In this document: piece by piece, positions 48,113 to 61,351 of the stretch
Layout: every line of letters starts with the position of its first letter
How positions within the stretch are numbered: position 1 is the stretch's first letter
DNA from: Loxodes magnus
Taxonomy: Eukaryota > Ciliophora > Karyorelictea > Loxodida > Loxodidae
Assembly: GCA_946699065.1 (NCBI GenBank)
Contig: CAMPDV010001248.1
Location: 56,960 to 120,959, forward strand
DNA length: 64,000 nucleotides
Direction: 5' to 3'
Made by a program: the position numbers and the translations under genes
The notes under the pieces: generated by a model
Databases searched by the model: none
What the model was told of the DNA's origin: nothing
Seen by the model: only the letters and a program-made list of their open reading frames with translations

Positions 48113-48739
48113 GACTTATTCTTATTCTTTCTTTTTCACCCATCTCCTCTGCTTCCTCTTCACCTCTTTCTTATTTTTATTCATCTTCATTCTCCACTTT
48201 TCTTTCATATTTTCTATCATTCTCTGCTTCCATATTATTTTCATTATTAGTACTTTCCCCTTTTTATCTTTTTCCACTTATTATCTATCTTTTCCTTCTT
48301 CTTATCTATTCTATTCTTCTTCTTTTACCTTTTCCTATTAATTGTTGTTGGGTAGTTGTTCATTTTTGTTTTTTTGGTATCTTAGCATAGTAAATTCTAA
48401 TTAAAGTTTGATTCAGTTTGTTTCTTGCTTCTCACTTTTATCTTGCATTTTATTCTTTTTCTTCTTGCCTTGCTCTATTTCTTTTTGTTATTTTTCTTAA
48501 TTTACACTTTTCCTTACATACTACATTATGTTATTTTGTTTGTTTCTTATTTCTTCTATTAGGGTTTAGTGCTTTTACCATCACTTATTTTATCCTTTTC
48601 TTTGATCTGTTTTATATTATATCTTATTATATAATTGATTGGTTTCTATTTTATTTAGTTCTTTGGACATTTCTCCATCCCTCTGCCTTACATATATCCA
48701 ATTCCATTTTGATGAAAAATAATTTTTATTTATTCATTT

Positions 48740-49868
48740 AGCATAAAAACTTTTTATTATTTAATTGTTTGATGTTTTTATTATTTTTCTATTATCCTCG
48801 TTTTATTTCCTTCTCTTCTTCCCTTGCTTCCTCTATAATCATTTACTCTCTTTCTTCAATTATCCTCTTATTTGCTTGATTTGCTTTTAATTCTGGTTTT
48901 TTTATTGTTAATTTAACTTCTCCTTCAAGCATCTCTAATTCTCTCGCATGTAGTTTTTTCCTTTTTGCTGCTTCCGTCCTTCTGCAATGTAGGTCTATGT
49001 GCCCTATCATCTTGCATAGGCAGCAGATAAATTTACTGGGTGCTGTATTTTCATCTTGTTTCCGTTCAGGTCTATTACTTCTAATACCCTCTTTGCTTCG
49101 TATATATCCTTTAAATCTAAATACACTACATTGCTACCTGTTATCATTGTAGAAGTTTTTGAATGTATGCTATACCTATCCTCTAGATTTTCCATATTGT
49201 CTCATTTTCTCAATTATTTCCTTCATGCTTGAATATTCGTTTATTATGGAATAAACTGGTTAATTATGAATGTCAAAGTATTCTAATTAGTTTCTTGCTT
49301 AGATAGGAATTCTAACACCTTTGAATGTACATTCTCTGAATTAAGCGAATTGCTAGTATCTTTCTTCATTGTTGAAAACCAAATATACTATTTCGTTTTA
49401 TTTGACGAGGAATTTGGCCGCTGCTTGTCTATATTCGCTCCATATTTTATTTCTAAACACTTGTATCACTTCTTAGTCTATGGCCTTTTTCTCTATTAAA
49501 TCAGTATTTTCCAGATAACGGTTAAAATAAACTGCGACCATCACATCTGATAGATCATCATAGAAATTTTAGTAGGCTCTTACCATTTAATCTTCAGGGC
49601 GTTGGCTGAAATAAGTTGTTCGTTCTTTTGTTGAATTATTGCTTAGGTTGTGACTTTTTTTACCACTTAATTCCTTTTTTATTTTATGCTCCTCCTCTTA
49701 ATTAAGTCTGTCCAATAATAGATATATTGATATTCCTTTTCCGTTGAGTGTATTATTATATTGTTTCTTCGATCAGTGAATTTGGCTCGGTGTAGTCTGA
49801 GTGCTTGGGTATGCGACTAGTTTCCATTCGTAATAAAGAAGGTTGGACTAATTAAAGCGAAGACATAG
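48740..49868 (-). CDS. LINE ORF1: RNA-binding protein with CCHC knuckle
   Basis: From ATG 49868: MSSLQLVQPSLLRMETSRIP. Then comes a domain like an RNA-recognition fold (MVAVYFNRYLENTDLIEKKA, IVYLVFNNEERYQQFAQFRE, CTFKGVRIPI), a CLCKMIGHIDLHC knuckle of exact C-X2-C-X4-H-X4-C spacing (about 48,985-49,020), and a Lys/Glu-rich coiled coil (RKKLHARELEMLEGEV). The parts need at least two frame changes, one just before the knuckle. This supplies the nucleic-acid chaperone function. It resembles the CCHC-only units in plan but not closely in sequence. Confidence 0.75.
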
Positions 49869-49959
49869 TAGAAGAAAGTGGTTCAGGTTTTCTCTCCTGC
49901 TTTGAGGAGATATAAAAAGCCTTCTTGAAACAAACAATTTTTGAATATATATAATAAGC

Positions 49960-51085
49960 ATTAACTTTTAAAGATAAAAAAGAATAATTTATATAATTTA
50001 TGTAAGCAAATTATAAAATTGCTGGCTTACCAAGGCTATCACCTCCTAAGAGCAGGAAATCAAATCAGAAACGTTTTCTCTTGCCACTTCCTCTTCAAAT
50101 TAACACTCTTCTTAATAAATTTAGTCATAGCAACATGATAAAATGGAAGAACTTAAGAAAAATATAAAATCATAAAATTAAAATAAAGCAACTCTCTTAC
50201 ATCAAAGGATAAGAAAAGATAAGAAAAAAACTTCTAACAGAAAGGTAGAGCAAACTCTCAGTTCACTATTTATAACTGAAAAAGAGAGCTTTCAATTGAA
50301 TCATTGAAACAAGAAAATAAAAAATAAGCGAAGAAGTACGGAGATTCATAGCAGATTCTGATATCTTTGATCTAGATGATTTCTAAATATAATAAATGGA
50401 CTCTTAATAAATGACGCAGCTATTATATTAAATTATTTAAAAGATAAAAAGCTCAAAGGTTAATTAAACTCATAGAAAGAAGAAATATTTGAATAAATTT
50501 AGGACCTGATAAAGCATGAAAATTATGATAAATTCATATGGTAGACCGAAGAGATATAGTCGGAGTCTATGAACAAATGACATGATTAGAGAATGGTATT
50601 TAAATTGAGAGAGAAGACGAGAAAATTGAATAAAATTAGATTCAAGACTCCAATTAATATAAGAAAATTTGGTGAAGTCTTTATAAGGAACTTTCATAGA
50701 AATAGAAGACATTTCCTGGAACAAGTAAAATATTCTACATCTACAAAAACACTTGAAGTTTGTAATGGAAATTCCCTCAATAGAATTAAATAAGAAGGAA
50801 TTTCTGGAGAAATATTAACTGTTAGGAATTGAAGTAAAGAGTGAAGAAATTCGTCCATCGGGAAGCAAGAAAATTTGAAAGAAAAAGCAAATTCTCAACT
50901 CAGATAAAAAATCTTTCAAAAAATACAATGAAAAATAGAACATGCAGGAAAGAAGAATTTATACGTTTAAAATTTCAATTTAACGAAGGAAGAATAGTTA
51001 TTTTAATGATTTTATTTAATTTGCATTATAAGGATATACAAAAAACTAGTATTTTAAAAACAATGTAATTAATCAATGAGATTTT
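49960..51085 (+). pseudogene. 5'-truncated second copy of the 29.8-31.7 kb gene
   Basis: It starts directly beside the LINE 5' end. Compared with the first copy it has about a dozen changes in 1.1 kb. These include a 2-base loss near 50,600, an 11-base difference near 50,697 and a 1-base gain near 51,070. The frame that is open in copy one is therefore broken. The text MKKFVHREARKFERKS and YKDIQKTSILKTM is a competing frame. Confidence 0.45.
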
Positions 51086-51091
51086 GCCTAA

Positions 51092-52862
51092 GTTTTAGCA
51101 AATAATGCACTTTATTAATTAATAAAGATAAATAAGTTTAAGATTTTTGAGATATTTCTATTTTTTATATTTTACTATAAAAATTTATTCTGGTGGATAA
51201 TGAAAAAGTTTATATTTAATATTATGCCTACAATCTTTCATATTCGCTATCTCATGCGTTTTTATTTATCTTTCTAATACTTATAATGAGTATCATTCTT
51301 TTTTATTGTATAAATTATTTTTTTATTATAATAAAGATTTTAAATCTGGTCCTAATCTTTATTGATTATATTTTGAAGTCTAGTTATTTTTAAATCTTAT
51401 ATTTCTTTATTTTGATTTAATTATTTCTCTGAAATTCTTGAAATTTCTTGCGTTGTCTGTATAAATAATTTTTGTTTATGAATGTAGCAAACTTGCATAT
51501 TCTTGTCTTAGTTTTTAATTTAATGATTTTTCTCTATTTCTTTTTTAACTTATACACTAAATAATTGATTTTACGAAAAAATGCAAATTAGTTTTGTATC
51601 TTTTCATCAATCTATTTATTAGTTTCCTTTTTAATTTATTGTCTATTAATTTGAATTTTTAGGTCTTATTTAAAAATGTTTGGAGATTCCTTTCCTGGAT
51701 CATAAATTTGTATTAAGAATCTTAATTTTGCTGAGATAATGTCTTTCTCAATTTAATGTACTCTTTTTTATTTATTACAGCGTTTAAAATAGTTGGATAT
51801 TGCTGCTAGTTAACATTATTGGTCTATTTTTGGTTTAACTCAAGAAAGTTTCTTAATGCAAGTTAGATTTATTAAGATTTCTCACTATAGATTAGGATTT
51901 GAGATGTATAAGTTTGTTTCTTAGAAGTAATTAGTTGAATTGGATTATTACGACTTATCTTATTTCCTAGGTGAAATCCAGTTCTAAGTCCTGAATTAAC
52001 TTTGTGTCCATTATTTTAATAATTAGTGAGTTGATTTAATAAGTTTGATTAAATTACTTTACTAAGAACTTAATAGAAGCTTCTTTTCTTAGGAAAATAG
52101 ACTCTCTATTTGTTTAACTACACTTAGTATTAGAAGCAATAGTATTAAATACTAGGTAGTATTAAGATTATGATTGATGTAATATCAAAATGCTTATAGA
52201 AACAAATATTATTTAAATTAATTTCTTATTTGGTTATTATTAAATTAATCCCTTAACTAAAGAAGCTTTTATCTAATACCTTCATAACTGTCTTTATTAG
52301 GTATGGCATAATTCTATTTCCATCTATATAATTGAACTATTCTGATTTAAGCAAAGTATTCTAGTTAGCTTAAATAGGAATCAAATAATGTCTTCCAACA
52401 TAGAAGGAATAAAGCAAAATTGGCGATGAGCGACTTATTGAAGTAATAATTTTAGATTTAAAAGCGTAAACTAAGATTTATTATAATTATTAATGTCATA
52501 TAAAGGCTTTTAACTAATATAGCATAAAAGATTATAACTAGTTACACATACTAATAAATTAATATATTATTATGCTTTCATATTAAAGCACACAAAGACA
52601 TTATAAATATAAGGAGATTTAAATAAATCAGTTAGAAAATTTTAGTTAAGGTATCCTAATTTTATGAAAATCGTAGTATACATCCAAGTAATTATCTTTA
52701 GTATTTTTTAATTTAAATAATCAAAAATAGCATTGCTCTAAAAATTACTAACTATACTTTATTTAAAGCTATTTAATCTTTAATCACTATAAATTATATT
52801 AGTCTTAGCTAATCAATTATTCTTTCCTATTTTTTATTTCCTTCCACAAATTTAAATAATCG
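51092..52862. other. Spacer, second copy
   Basis: Same as 31,670-33,440; nothing recognised. Confidence 0.5.
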
Positions 52863-52867
52863 CCCAT

Positions 52868-53368
52868 TTCAATTTTAGAACCAAATCATGCAAAATCAAA
52901 TTAATACCAGAATCTCAATTATAACTTCTCAAATTAAAGCAACTATAAGAAACCAGAAAATAGAAAGTTATTATTTAACACAGAAACGAAGAACTTACAA
53001 TTCAAGAGCAATTTATTAAAGCTTTGCATAAGCAAGACATTCAAAAATCAAAACAGTCAAATAAATTAATTTTGGATAAAAGTTTAAACAGATAAGACAG
53101 ATTAATTAATTGTCAAAGCTATATGAAAGCTTTATTTACAAATAAAAACTAAACATTATCAATTAAATCTAAGTCTGCAGAATGTTCTTAAAAATTGAGC
53201 CTGGTATAATACTAAAGCATAATGAAACACCTAGGAAATCAATGCATTAAACGGACTTTGAAGAAACAAAGAAGAATGAAATTTAGTCGATTTTATACTA
53301 ATCAGACATTTTAGGAAACAGTACTATTACTTCCAATACCTAATAAAGAGTTAAAATTCAAAAATTGA
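52868..53368 (+). CDS. Hypothetical protein, second copy
   Basis: Copy of 33,446-33,946 at offset 19,422, with no difference noticed. Confidence 0.45.
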
Positions 53369-53525
53369 GAGAGAAATATGTCTAATTAAACGTGAAGAGA
53401 ATTAACAATAATATAATATAAAAAAGGATAAAAATAAGTTTACAATCTAAGAAGAGAACTTCACAGCTAATTTTAATTTGATGCTGCTCTCTCCCAAACT
53501 AAGTGATTGTGTAGGACTTCGTTAG

Positions 53526-55199
53526 TCAGCCATCTTTATCTTCCCCAAGATCCATTTGTCCTTCTGGCTCAATTGCTTCTCTATTCTTATATTCTTGAGT
53601 TATAAAACTTCTTCCTATATATTAATATTTTCCTTGTTGGTAAAAAGCAGAAAAGTTCGTCTAATATTTATTTCTTATTAATTCTTTCGATTTCAATTTT
53701 TTTCAGCACAGTTCTTCTATATAGCTCCGTCTTTCTAGGATAGAAATTAATCTTATTTAAATCTTATTATTATTATTCAGATTAAATTTTCATTGGAATG
53801 CTTGATTACTAATCTTATGATTTTTAAATTTCTGCTTGCTAATATTCTTACCTTTCTTAAAGTTGTTTTATTTTATACTAAAATTAAGAAAATTGGAATT
53901 AAAGCATTTGAGGAACCTAATTAAATTATTTATCTATTCCAATTTAATTGCTATTTACGATTAAATTTTACCGAATGCTTCTTCTATGGATGGGAATAAT
54001 AGATGTAGTTATTCAATCAATTTTTCTAATTTTTTTATCCTTTATCTCTGCTATTTTAATTCTTATTACATATTAGTTATTCGTTGCTACATTTATTATG
54101 CGTAAACTTCTTTAGACTAATTTTCTTAAACTTGCTAAGGTACTTATTCTGATAGGTTAGATTATTCTTCTTGTTTTTAATAAATGAGCCAAAAGAGAAC
54201 CATTTCTTAGGTACCATTTTTATATAATAATATTGAGATATAGCGATTCTACCTAAAAATAAGGCTTATCACTGTTTTAAAGTTTAAAATTGTGTTAAAT
54301 ATTATTCCATTTATATTCTTAAATACATATCTTCCAGTACTTCGTAACCCTTTTTTAATAAAAGGTATCTTGCTTCAATCGAATTCGATTCTAATTATAT
54401 TTAAATTTCTTCTTTATTAAACAAATATGATGTCTTCAAGATTTCATTCCCTATGTACATCTTTTTTCTGTATACTAAACCTTCTGGAGAGCACTATAGA
54501 TTACTTATGGTTCTCCATAACTTAAAGCTTTCAAGTTTTTATTTTTATTAGAATTTTTAGTATTATCTTAAAATGTGATCATATTTACTGCAATTCCATT
54601 ACTTTCTATTCTTTACTATCTGAATTTTTGCTGGTTGAAGATTCACATTTATGAGGTCATTTGTTGTAGTATTTTTAGAAATAAGCTTCAGTAATCTCCG
54701 CTAATTGATAGAATTTTGATTCTATTTGCTCAATTCTCAGACTGACTGAATGGGAATTTTTTAGTATTTATGTATTAGACACAGGTATTCGATTTTTCCT
54801 TCCAGTTCTTGTAAGTTTCTTAAAAGTTTAAAATTCTTCTATTGCATAACTTTGAGTTCTTAGAGTATATTTTACTAATCGTAATTTGATTGGTATGGAT
54901 TCTGTTTAGAAGAGACTTAATGCAAGAATCTTTTTTTAATATAATAATAATAAAAATTTATTATAGTGGCTCTACAATTATTAGGTTAATAACTTTAATT
55001 TCAAATGTATTTATTAATATCAAATTTCTGTTTCCTGCGAAGTTTCTCCTACATTTTTGCTCTTCTTTTCCTTGTCTTCATCTTTATTCTGAAGATCATT
55101 ACTTTTTTGCTCTTCTTGTTCTATACGTCCTGTAGCTCCTTTTAATATTTTCCTCACTATTCAATCATTTTCTTCCGCTATTGATTAATATAATTCCAT
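53526..55199 (-). CDS. Unassigned coding stretch, second copy
   Basis: Copy of 34,104-35,777. Only two substitutions were noticed (about 54,048 and 55,112). Confidence 0.45.
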
Positions 55200-55221
55200 T
55201 CCTTAATAAATAAATAAATAA

Positions 55222-55565
55222 ATTTGATTATAGAGCGCGTAGCTCTCTCGTTGGTGCGCAGCTCTTTAAAAAAATGTTTCATACTGACAAGAATGTTTCT
55301 TACTGATAAAATTATCAGATACTGATAAACCTTGTTCAATACTGGTATAATTATTCAGTACTGATAAAAATGTTCAATACTGATATAATTTTAGAATACT
55401 CGTAATCTTTAATACTTGCTGAAGGTCCAAGGACATGGCAGGATTGTGTCTCATTGCGTCACCAAAGCAGAGGACGACATGTGTCAATTATGGGTACTTA
55501 AATTCCCCACCTCTGATGAAGATGACCTTATTGTTCACCTTCGAACAACTATGGCGGTTTTAAAA
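55222..55565 (-). mobile_element. SINE-like element 1, second copy (single 153-bp unit)
   Basis: Same tail and 19-bp repeat as at 35.8 kb. It has only one CCAAAGCAGAGG unit and one more TAAA in the tail's simple repeat. At about 340 bp it is probably the ancestral length. Confidence 0.7.
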
Positions 55566-56033
55566 AAATATATATAATATGTTTGACTCAAAGTTTTTTT
55601 TCTTAATTTGATCTAAACTGTTAGCATTTCCTTATTGAATATCCTTTCCTATTACAGAGCTAGCTTATATTTCTCTACTTATAGAGTATCCAAGTTTTAA
55701 TCTTTCTCAATATTTTCATAGGTTCTCAATTGTTTTAGTTTTTCTAGATTATTAATTATTAAGACAAGGTAAACTAGTTGAGTCTATCTTATATTTACTT
55801 TAGTTGAAAATTTAGCTCTTACGTTTCCGATATACTGCTAATTTCCTTTTTTAGTTATTAATTTTCTTATTACATATTCAGCTAGTTTATACCCTAGTCC
55901 TATGTTTTTGGTTTAATTTAAAACTTAAGATTATAGGGTTTATAATCCTAACTTAGTTATTACATTTCCTTTTCGTAATTCATGGTTAATGTTGTTTTTC
56001 TTTTTATTTTAGAAGAGATTTAATCCATTTATA

Positions 56034-56219
56034 ATGAAGGATAATGATAAAGAAGAAAGCTTCAAGAAATTCAAGGAATTGTGAGTTACGAAGCCCGTAA
56101 AAATTGAATGTCTGAATATTTTATTAATCTTTCAGAAATGAACTCTGTTGTGGATAGAGAGGGTGAAAATCCCTGAGAGGATAAATGATTTAATGAGAAA
56201 AAAAAGTAAAATATTTTGA
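56034..56219 (+). CDS. Small basic ORF, second copy
   Basis: Copy of 36,914-37,099 at offset 19,120, with no change noticed. Confidence 0.3.
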
Positions 56220-56385
56220 ATTTAGTTTTTATTTATAAGTTTACAAATATAAAAATATAATCAAGACTAATTAAAGCTCACCATGGTAAAGTATATTAAA
56301 GCTATAAAGTTACATTTATCAACTAAGTACAATTATTTAATTAATTGCATTCATTTCCTTTAAATTACTAATTATATCATATTAA

Positions 56386-57003
56386 ATGCAGTAATCTGCT
56401 CATCTCTCGGAAATTAACTCAGATAATTGAGTGAAAAAGCAGCAAAATAAATTAAGAAAAAAGTTGAAACGGGCGGGATAAAGTTCTTCATCGGAAGGTA
56501 AAGCCATGTTCGGAAATATAGAGATAGAATAACCTAAAAATGAAATTGACTAAAAATGCAAAAATAAACTTGATAAAATGTAAAAAATAATCTAAAAGTA
56601 TGGAGAAACAATTATAATTAAGGAATAAAATCAGAGAATTAACGAACAGTATGACGAATAAAATAATGAGTTATTATTTATACGTCATCAGCTAATCTTA
56701 AATAACTTAGCAACAAAACAGTAACTTTATGAGCAATCTCAATCATAGTTGATCAATAACAAATATGGGTATAGAAAAAGACTAAACTTATTGATTAAGA
56801 AAAATATTAAAAAGAAAAGTAAACATAAGTTTACAAAAGAAAATAGAGAAATTGCTTTAGAAACAAATCCAGGAAAAATAGATCAAAAACTGCTGGTATT
56901 ACTATTTTTACCATATTTTACGACAATAAATAGCTTGAATATAATTAAAGATAAGAGAAAAATAAAGAACATGAAGGATGATGAATAAATTCTGAATAAC
57001 TGA
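56386..57003 (+). CDS. Gln/Lys-rich coiled-coil protein, second copy
   Basis: Copy of 37,266-37,883, with no change noticed. Confidence 0.5.
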
Positions 57004-57259
57004 AAATGGAGTTTATAAATATAAAATTTTATAAAGAACTGAAAATAATTTTGTAGTGATAACCTATCACATATAAAAATGTTCGTATTCATCTATGTGA
57101 AAAAAGGGAGATACCTGGTTAAAAGTCCAGGGGAAGCTTAAATTTTAATTTAAAATTATATTATTATAATTATTAGAATTATTAGAATTATTAATTTCAT
57201 TTATATTTAAATTAATGTTTTTCTAAATTTTAAATTTAAATAAATAATTATAAATAAAT

Positions 57260-57590
57260 ATGATTATAGAGCGTAACACCTCGTTGGCGCGCAGCTCTTT
57301 CAGTATTAATATTTAATATTAAGAAAAAAGTGATCTCAAAAGCTTGATTTCATTCTATTTGTTCAAAGAGTCACTTCATCTTCTCTAAATGGAGAATCTT
57401 CTTATTAAAAATTATTCTTAAATCTTGAATCAAATGCTTCAGTCTTCTTTAATAAGATCCAAATAAGAATTAGTTATTAAGTCATTAATTAGAAGGCCCG
57501 TCAGTCAAGCTTTCATACTGCTAGAATCCACCCTTCCCCATAGTGGCTTCTAATTTAAGATTACTCGCAATGCAGTATATTATATCAGAT
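57260..57590 (-). mobile_element. SINE-like element 2, second copy
   Basis: Copy of 38,140-38,470. Confidence 0.6.
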
Positions 57591-58220
57591 TACCTACTAG
57601 TTTTTGTGATGCTGACATAGATTTTATATTATAAATACTAAGCATTATAGATATTTTTAGCTTAACTACATAATTGGAATAATTAAAAAAATAGAGTTAG
57701 CAAGGTATAAAATATATATCTCTATAGTTAGAGCATTGATTTAAAAATAGAAAAATGAATAGACTAAAGATACTGAAATACTTAAATAGAGTTTATTTAG
57801 ATTTCTTAAGTTTAATTATATTCCTTTTATCTAAATTGATTACAATAGCAAAATTGAAAATAAGTTATAAAATAAAGTATTAAGCTTATGTATTTAAAGG
57901 AAATCTCTAAAAGGAGCATGGTTGCTTTAATATTTCTATTAATAAAATGATTAGAACTAATAAATTAGCAAATATAAAAGTTTCTAATATTTTTAATATA
58001 TAATATATTTGCAAAACTTCAATGAAATGTATCATTCTATTTTCATTTTAATAAAGTTTTCTAGCAAAAGATTATATCTCTTGCTTTAAATTTTTTGTAG
58101 AAGTACTTATTATTTTTTAAATAATACTTCTCAATTTAAGTAATTTTTTATTTTACAACTTTAAAAGTGGTAATTTTCATCATATCCAAAGGATTATGAA
58201 TAAATTCTCTATTTAGAAGA

Positions 58221-59146
58221 TTAGGCTCCCTAATAATTATAATTTGATTTAAATGTTTCGCCGCAGTCTACATCACCGCCGCGTAAAATAAGTTTGTAAA
58301 AAGTTTTCTTGATTTATGTCTTGTTTTCTCTTCCTTGGTCCTATTTACATTTCTTGTTTTCCCTTCTTCCGTATTATTAAGGTTCTTGTTTCACCACTTC
58401 TTTGATTCCATCTTTTTTTATATATATTCCCCTCTGCGCTACAATAGAGCATTTCTCTTTCTTTCTTTTCTCTTATCCAATATTCTCTTTTGTATTCCTG
58501 GAATTTCCTACATTTCCTATATAGGTGTCTATAGCTACCACAGAAATAGCATTTCTTCTTAATTCTTTTCTCTCTTGTCATTTTGATTACTTGCTCTTCT
58601 TCAATGTCCATTTTCTCTATCTTAGGAATTTCTTGCACTTGGCTCTAGATTATTTGCTTGTTCTGCTCTTGAATCGTCTTTATTGAGTCATTCATATGTT
58701 TCATTTGTTCCTGTTGGTGTTTCCAGATGTTGTCGAGCTCCCTTTCCCAGTTTGCCATTCGGAGCTCTCTTTTATCCTGTTGCTCAATCAGGTCCATTAG
58801 TTTCGTATTTTCCCTTTTAAGCTTCTTTACCTCTTGCTAGAGGCTTAGCACTACTTTAATGAGCTGCTCCACGCTCATTTGTCCAGAAGGATAGACTTCC
58901 GATGTCTCCTAATGTAGGGCAGACTTAGGTTGTTTCCTTGGCTTCTCCTAAGATGCCGGGGTAAGTTCGTGGGTTTTCCTAGTCTGTTAGTACTCTTCCC
59001 TAGTTTGTGTTCCTGATAGATGAGATTCTTGTTACTTGGCAGGGGTCTGGGTTATTTGGGTTTCTGGTTTCCTCTCCTATTTCTTGGAGGTGGTGTAGAA
59101 AGCTTTCTTTAAGCCTTCCATTTAAAAATTTTTTAGGCTCCCTAAT
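58221..59146 (-). mobile_element. CCHC-only unit, second copy
   Basis: Copy of 39,101-40,026, including both flanking TTAGGCTCCCTAAT repeats. It was inserted before the duplication. Confidence 0.7.
58273..59121 (-). CDS. Coiled-coil CCHC protein, second copy (282 aa)
   Basis: Copy of 39,153-40,001 with the coding part unchanged by eye. One substitution lies just upstream of the ATG. Confidence 0.8.
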
Positions 59147-60340
59147 TGATATAATTTGAATAATATAAATTTAAGTTGTTCTAAGTTTTTTCAAAAACTA
59201 ATAATTATTCCTAAAATAAATTTCATAGATATTTAAAAATATTTTTATATAAAAATTGCAGCCAAAAACTAATTCCATTTGCTTATATATTAATATATCG
59301 TTAACTGATTTCATATTATAATTTCTTGATCTATCAAATGTTTCTTTTTAAAATAAAGTTATTTATTTATGATAGTCCTAATAAAGTAAGAGACTCTCTT
59401 TACCTCTTTTAAAGTTTTTCTATTTTTTAATAAATTAATTAAAAGATCCAATGATTTAGCTATTTCAGGTGACTAATAAGCTAGAAGTGTAAAATAATAA
59501 ATTTAAATTTGATGAAAGTTATTTGGAAGCTATTTATTTTAGAAAGGCACTAATACTTTTAGTTTAATAATTTATAAATTAAAGCATAATATAAACTTAG
59601 CAATAGCCTTCATTTAGTTATAAGTAAACTCTCAAACCATAAGCTTAAGTATATCAATTTAAGATTATTTTTTATTGCTTAAAAATAAAAATGATATAAG
59701 CAATTTAATTGTATAAATACAAAAAGCTTAGCATCTTTAGATTTTAAGTTATGACTATTACTATTAAAATAGAAGAACTTGACTCTTATAATTCGCTATT
59801 TATTTACTAAATATTGTATAAACCTAAAATTAATAAATTTCCTTATTTAGAAAAATTATAAAAGCCTTTCTGTCATTTTAGAGCAGTGTATCTAGCTTAA
59901 ATCTGAAATTTAAAAGTTTATAAATTTTTATAAATAGCCAGATGTAACACTTAACTAGATTAAATAAGATTGTTTCATATATGAAAATATAAAAGACTAC
60001 TAAAAGCTTTAGATTTTATACATCTATTTGCATTTAGTATAAAAACCAAATTTTAAATAATAGATATTTTTAATCAAATTTAAACAAAAAAGTAGCTTAC
60101 ACTAGCTTATTCCATAATGACTAACTAAATTTAAATTCCCGTTCTAATTAAACTAAAATCATATTTTATTTATTATTTTTTCAATAAATGCATAGTTTTA
60201 TCTAGAAGATACCTAGTCAATCTTATACTAAATACATTTTAATTAGTAAGAGAACTTTTCTCCCTAATGTAAATTTGTTATTACTTTAAAACCTTAAATT
60301 ATATTTATTTTGCTTAGATAAATATTTATCAAATTTATTC
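59147..60340. other. Spacer, second copy
   Basis: Same as 40,027-41,220. Confidence 0.5.
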
Positions 60341-61351
60341 TCAACAATCGAACAGAACCACGTTTGGATAAAGCAAAGCTTCTGTGTCTAACGTCTCTTC
60401 GAAATTTTCCTTCTATCCACTTTTTCCTTCAAATTCTACTTTAATCACTGCTGGAAAGCCAAAATCATATTTTGATTACCAACCTCCTCCTTAATACTTT
60501 TTAACACACTCGTCTATTTAAGGCTAGACTTTAGCATTAAGTTAATCTTGGATTTACTACTTTATATCACCCTAATCTTTTGGCTATGAATATGTCGAAT
60601 AGTTCATAACTCCTATAGCTTTCAAAGCAGGATGACCTTCCATATAACTTAAAGCTCCCATCCTATATTTCTAACTTAAAAGGTTATCTCTGTTTCCTTT
60701 CGTTTTATTTCCATCGTCAATCAGAATGTTTAATACTAATGCAAAAGGCGTGAACTTTCCATAAGTACAGTTTTCTGCAGTATTTAAAGGACTATCGCAA
60801 TATTTATCCATTCGGAATTGGAAGTTCTTTTTATTGCTTCCTACATGTCCGAATAAGTTATTCTAAACGGAATCTTAAGCGTGATCTTTGCATGCTTAAT
60901 AAATGTCGTTATTCCAAATGAGGGGCTTTGCAGGTTTTGCATTTTTACATGTTTCGATAGCTGACTTACAAGCTTCGACTCCTTCTTTAGTTTGTTAGCT
61001 AACACCTTAATACTTTAAAAGATTTCCTTAGTAAAACTTTTGTAAATCTTCTAAGAGTTCGGCAGCAAACAAGGGATAAGCTCGGACGATATTAAGAGCC
61101 CAAAATCTTTCTCTATCGACTTGATTGACGCTTTCAGGAACGGTATCATGTATTTTACTAGCTTTGAAGACAGGAGTGATATCAAGTATTTCATGAGCAG
61201 GTAAATTCGGATCTCTGTTTTCAGGAAGGAAAACTTAAACAGTAAAGGCAACTTTTTTTTAAATTTTGGTAGGAATTTCTCCCTGATTTTTGGGTTGAAG
61301 ATCCTGAGGCTAAGAAGGTTGCTATCTTTCCTTTTCACAGCAAATTCCCAT
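60341..61351 (-). CDS. CAP/SCP-domain protein, second copy (336 aa)
   Basis: Copy of 41,221-42,231 and equally intact. One substitution was noticed at 60,956 (A to G on +), silent or mild. Two intact copies in tandem imply doubled gene dose if both are expressed. Confidence 0.85.

Larger units (their letters stand above)
30525..49959 (+). repeat. First copy of a ~19.4-kb tandem duplication
   Basis: 30,525 onward matches 49,960 onward to the window end. The offset is 19,435 at first, then 19,422, and 19,120 after a 153-bp repeat copy-number difference at 36 kb. By eye only a handful of substitutions occur from 31.7 kb on. The first 1.1 kb has about a dozen changes. Confidence 0.95.
44490..49959 (-). 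mobile_element. APE-type LINE (non-LTR retrotransposon), near full length
   Basis: It is read on the minus strand, 5' end at about 49,959 and 3' end at 44,490. A short 5' region includes TTTTTATATCTCC. ORF1 follows with a CCHC knuckle, then ORF2 with an exonuclease-endonuclease-phosphatase domain and a reverse transcriptase. The 3' tail AAAGAGCTGCACACCAACG...GCGCTCTATAATC is followed by AAATTTATTTAT. UAR and UGA are used as Gln and Trp inside conserved RT blocks, so the element is adapted to the host code. Several frame changes suggest a recently dead copy, about 5.5 kb. Confidence 0.93.

Noticed and set aside
48048-48741. Two hydrophobic plus-strand ORFs of about 100 aa
   Set aside because: They are antisense to the region between LINE ORF1 and ORF2. 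The Phe/Leu/Ser richness is only the reverse of an A-rich coding strand.
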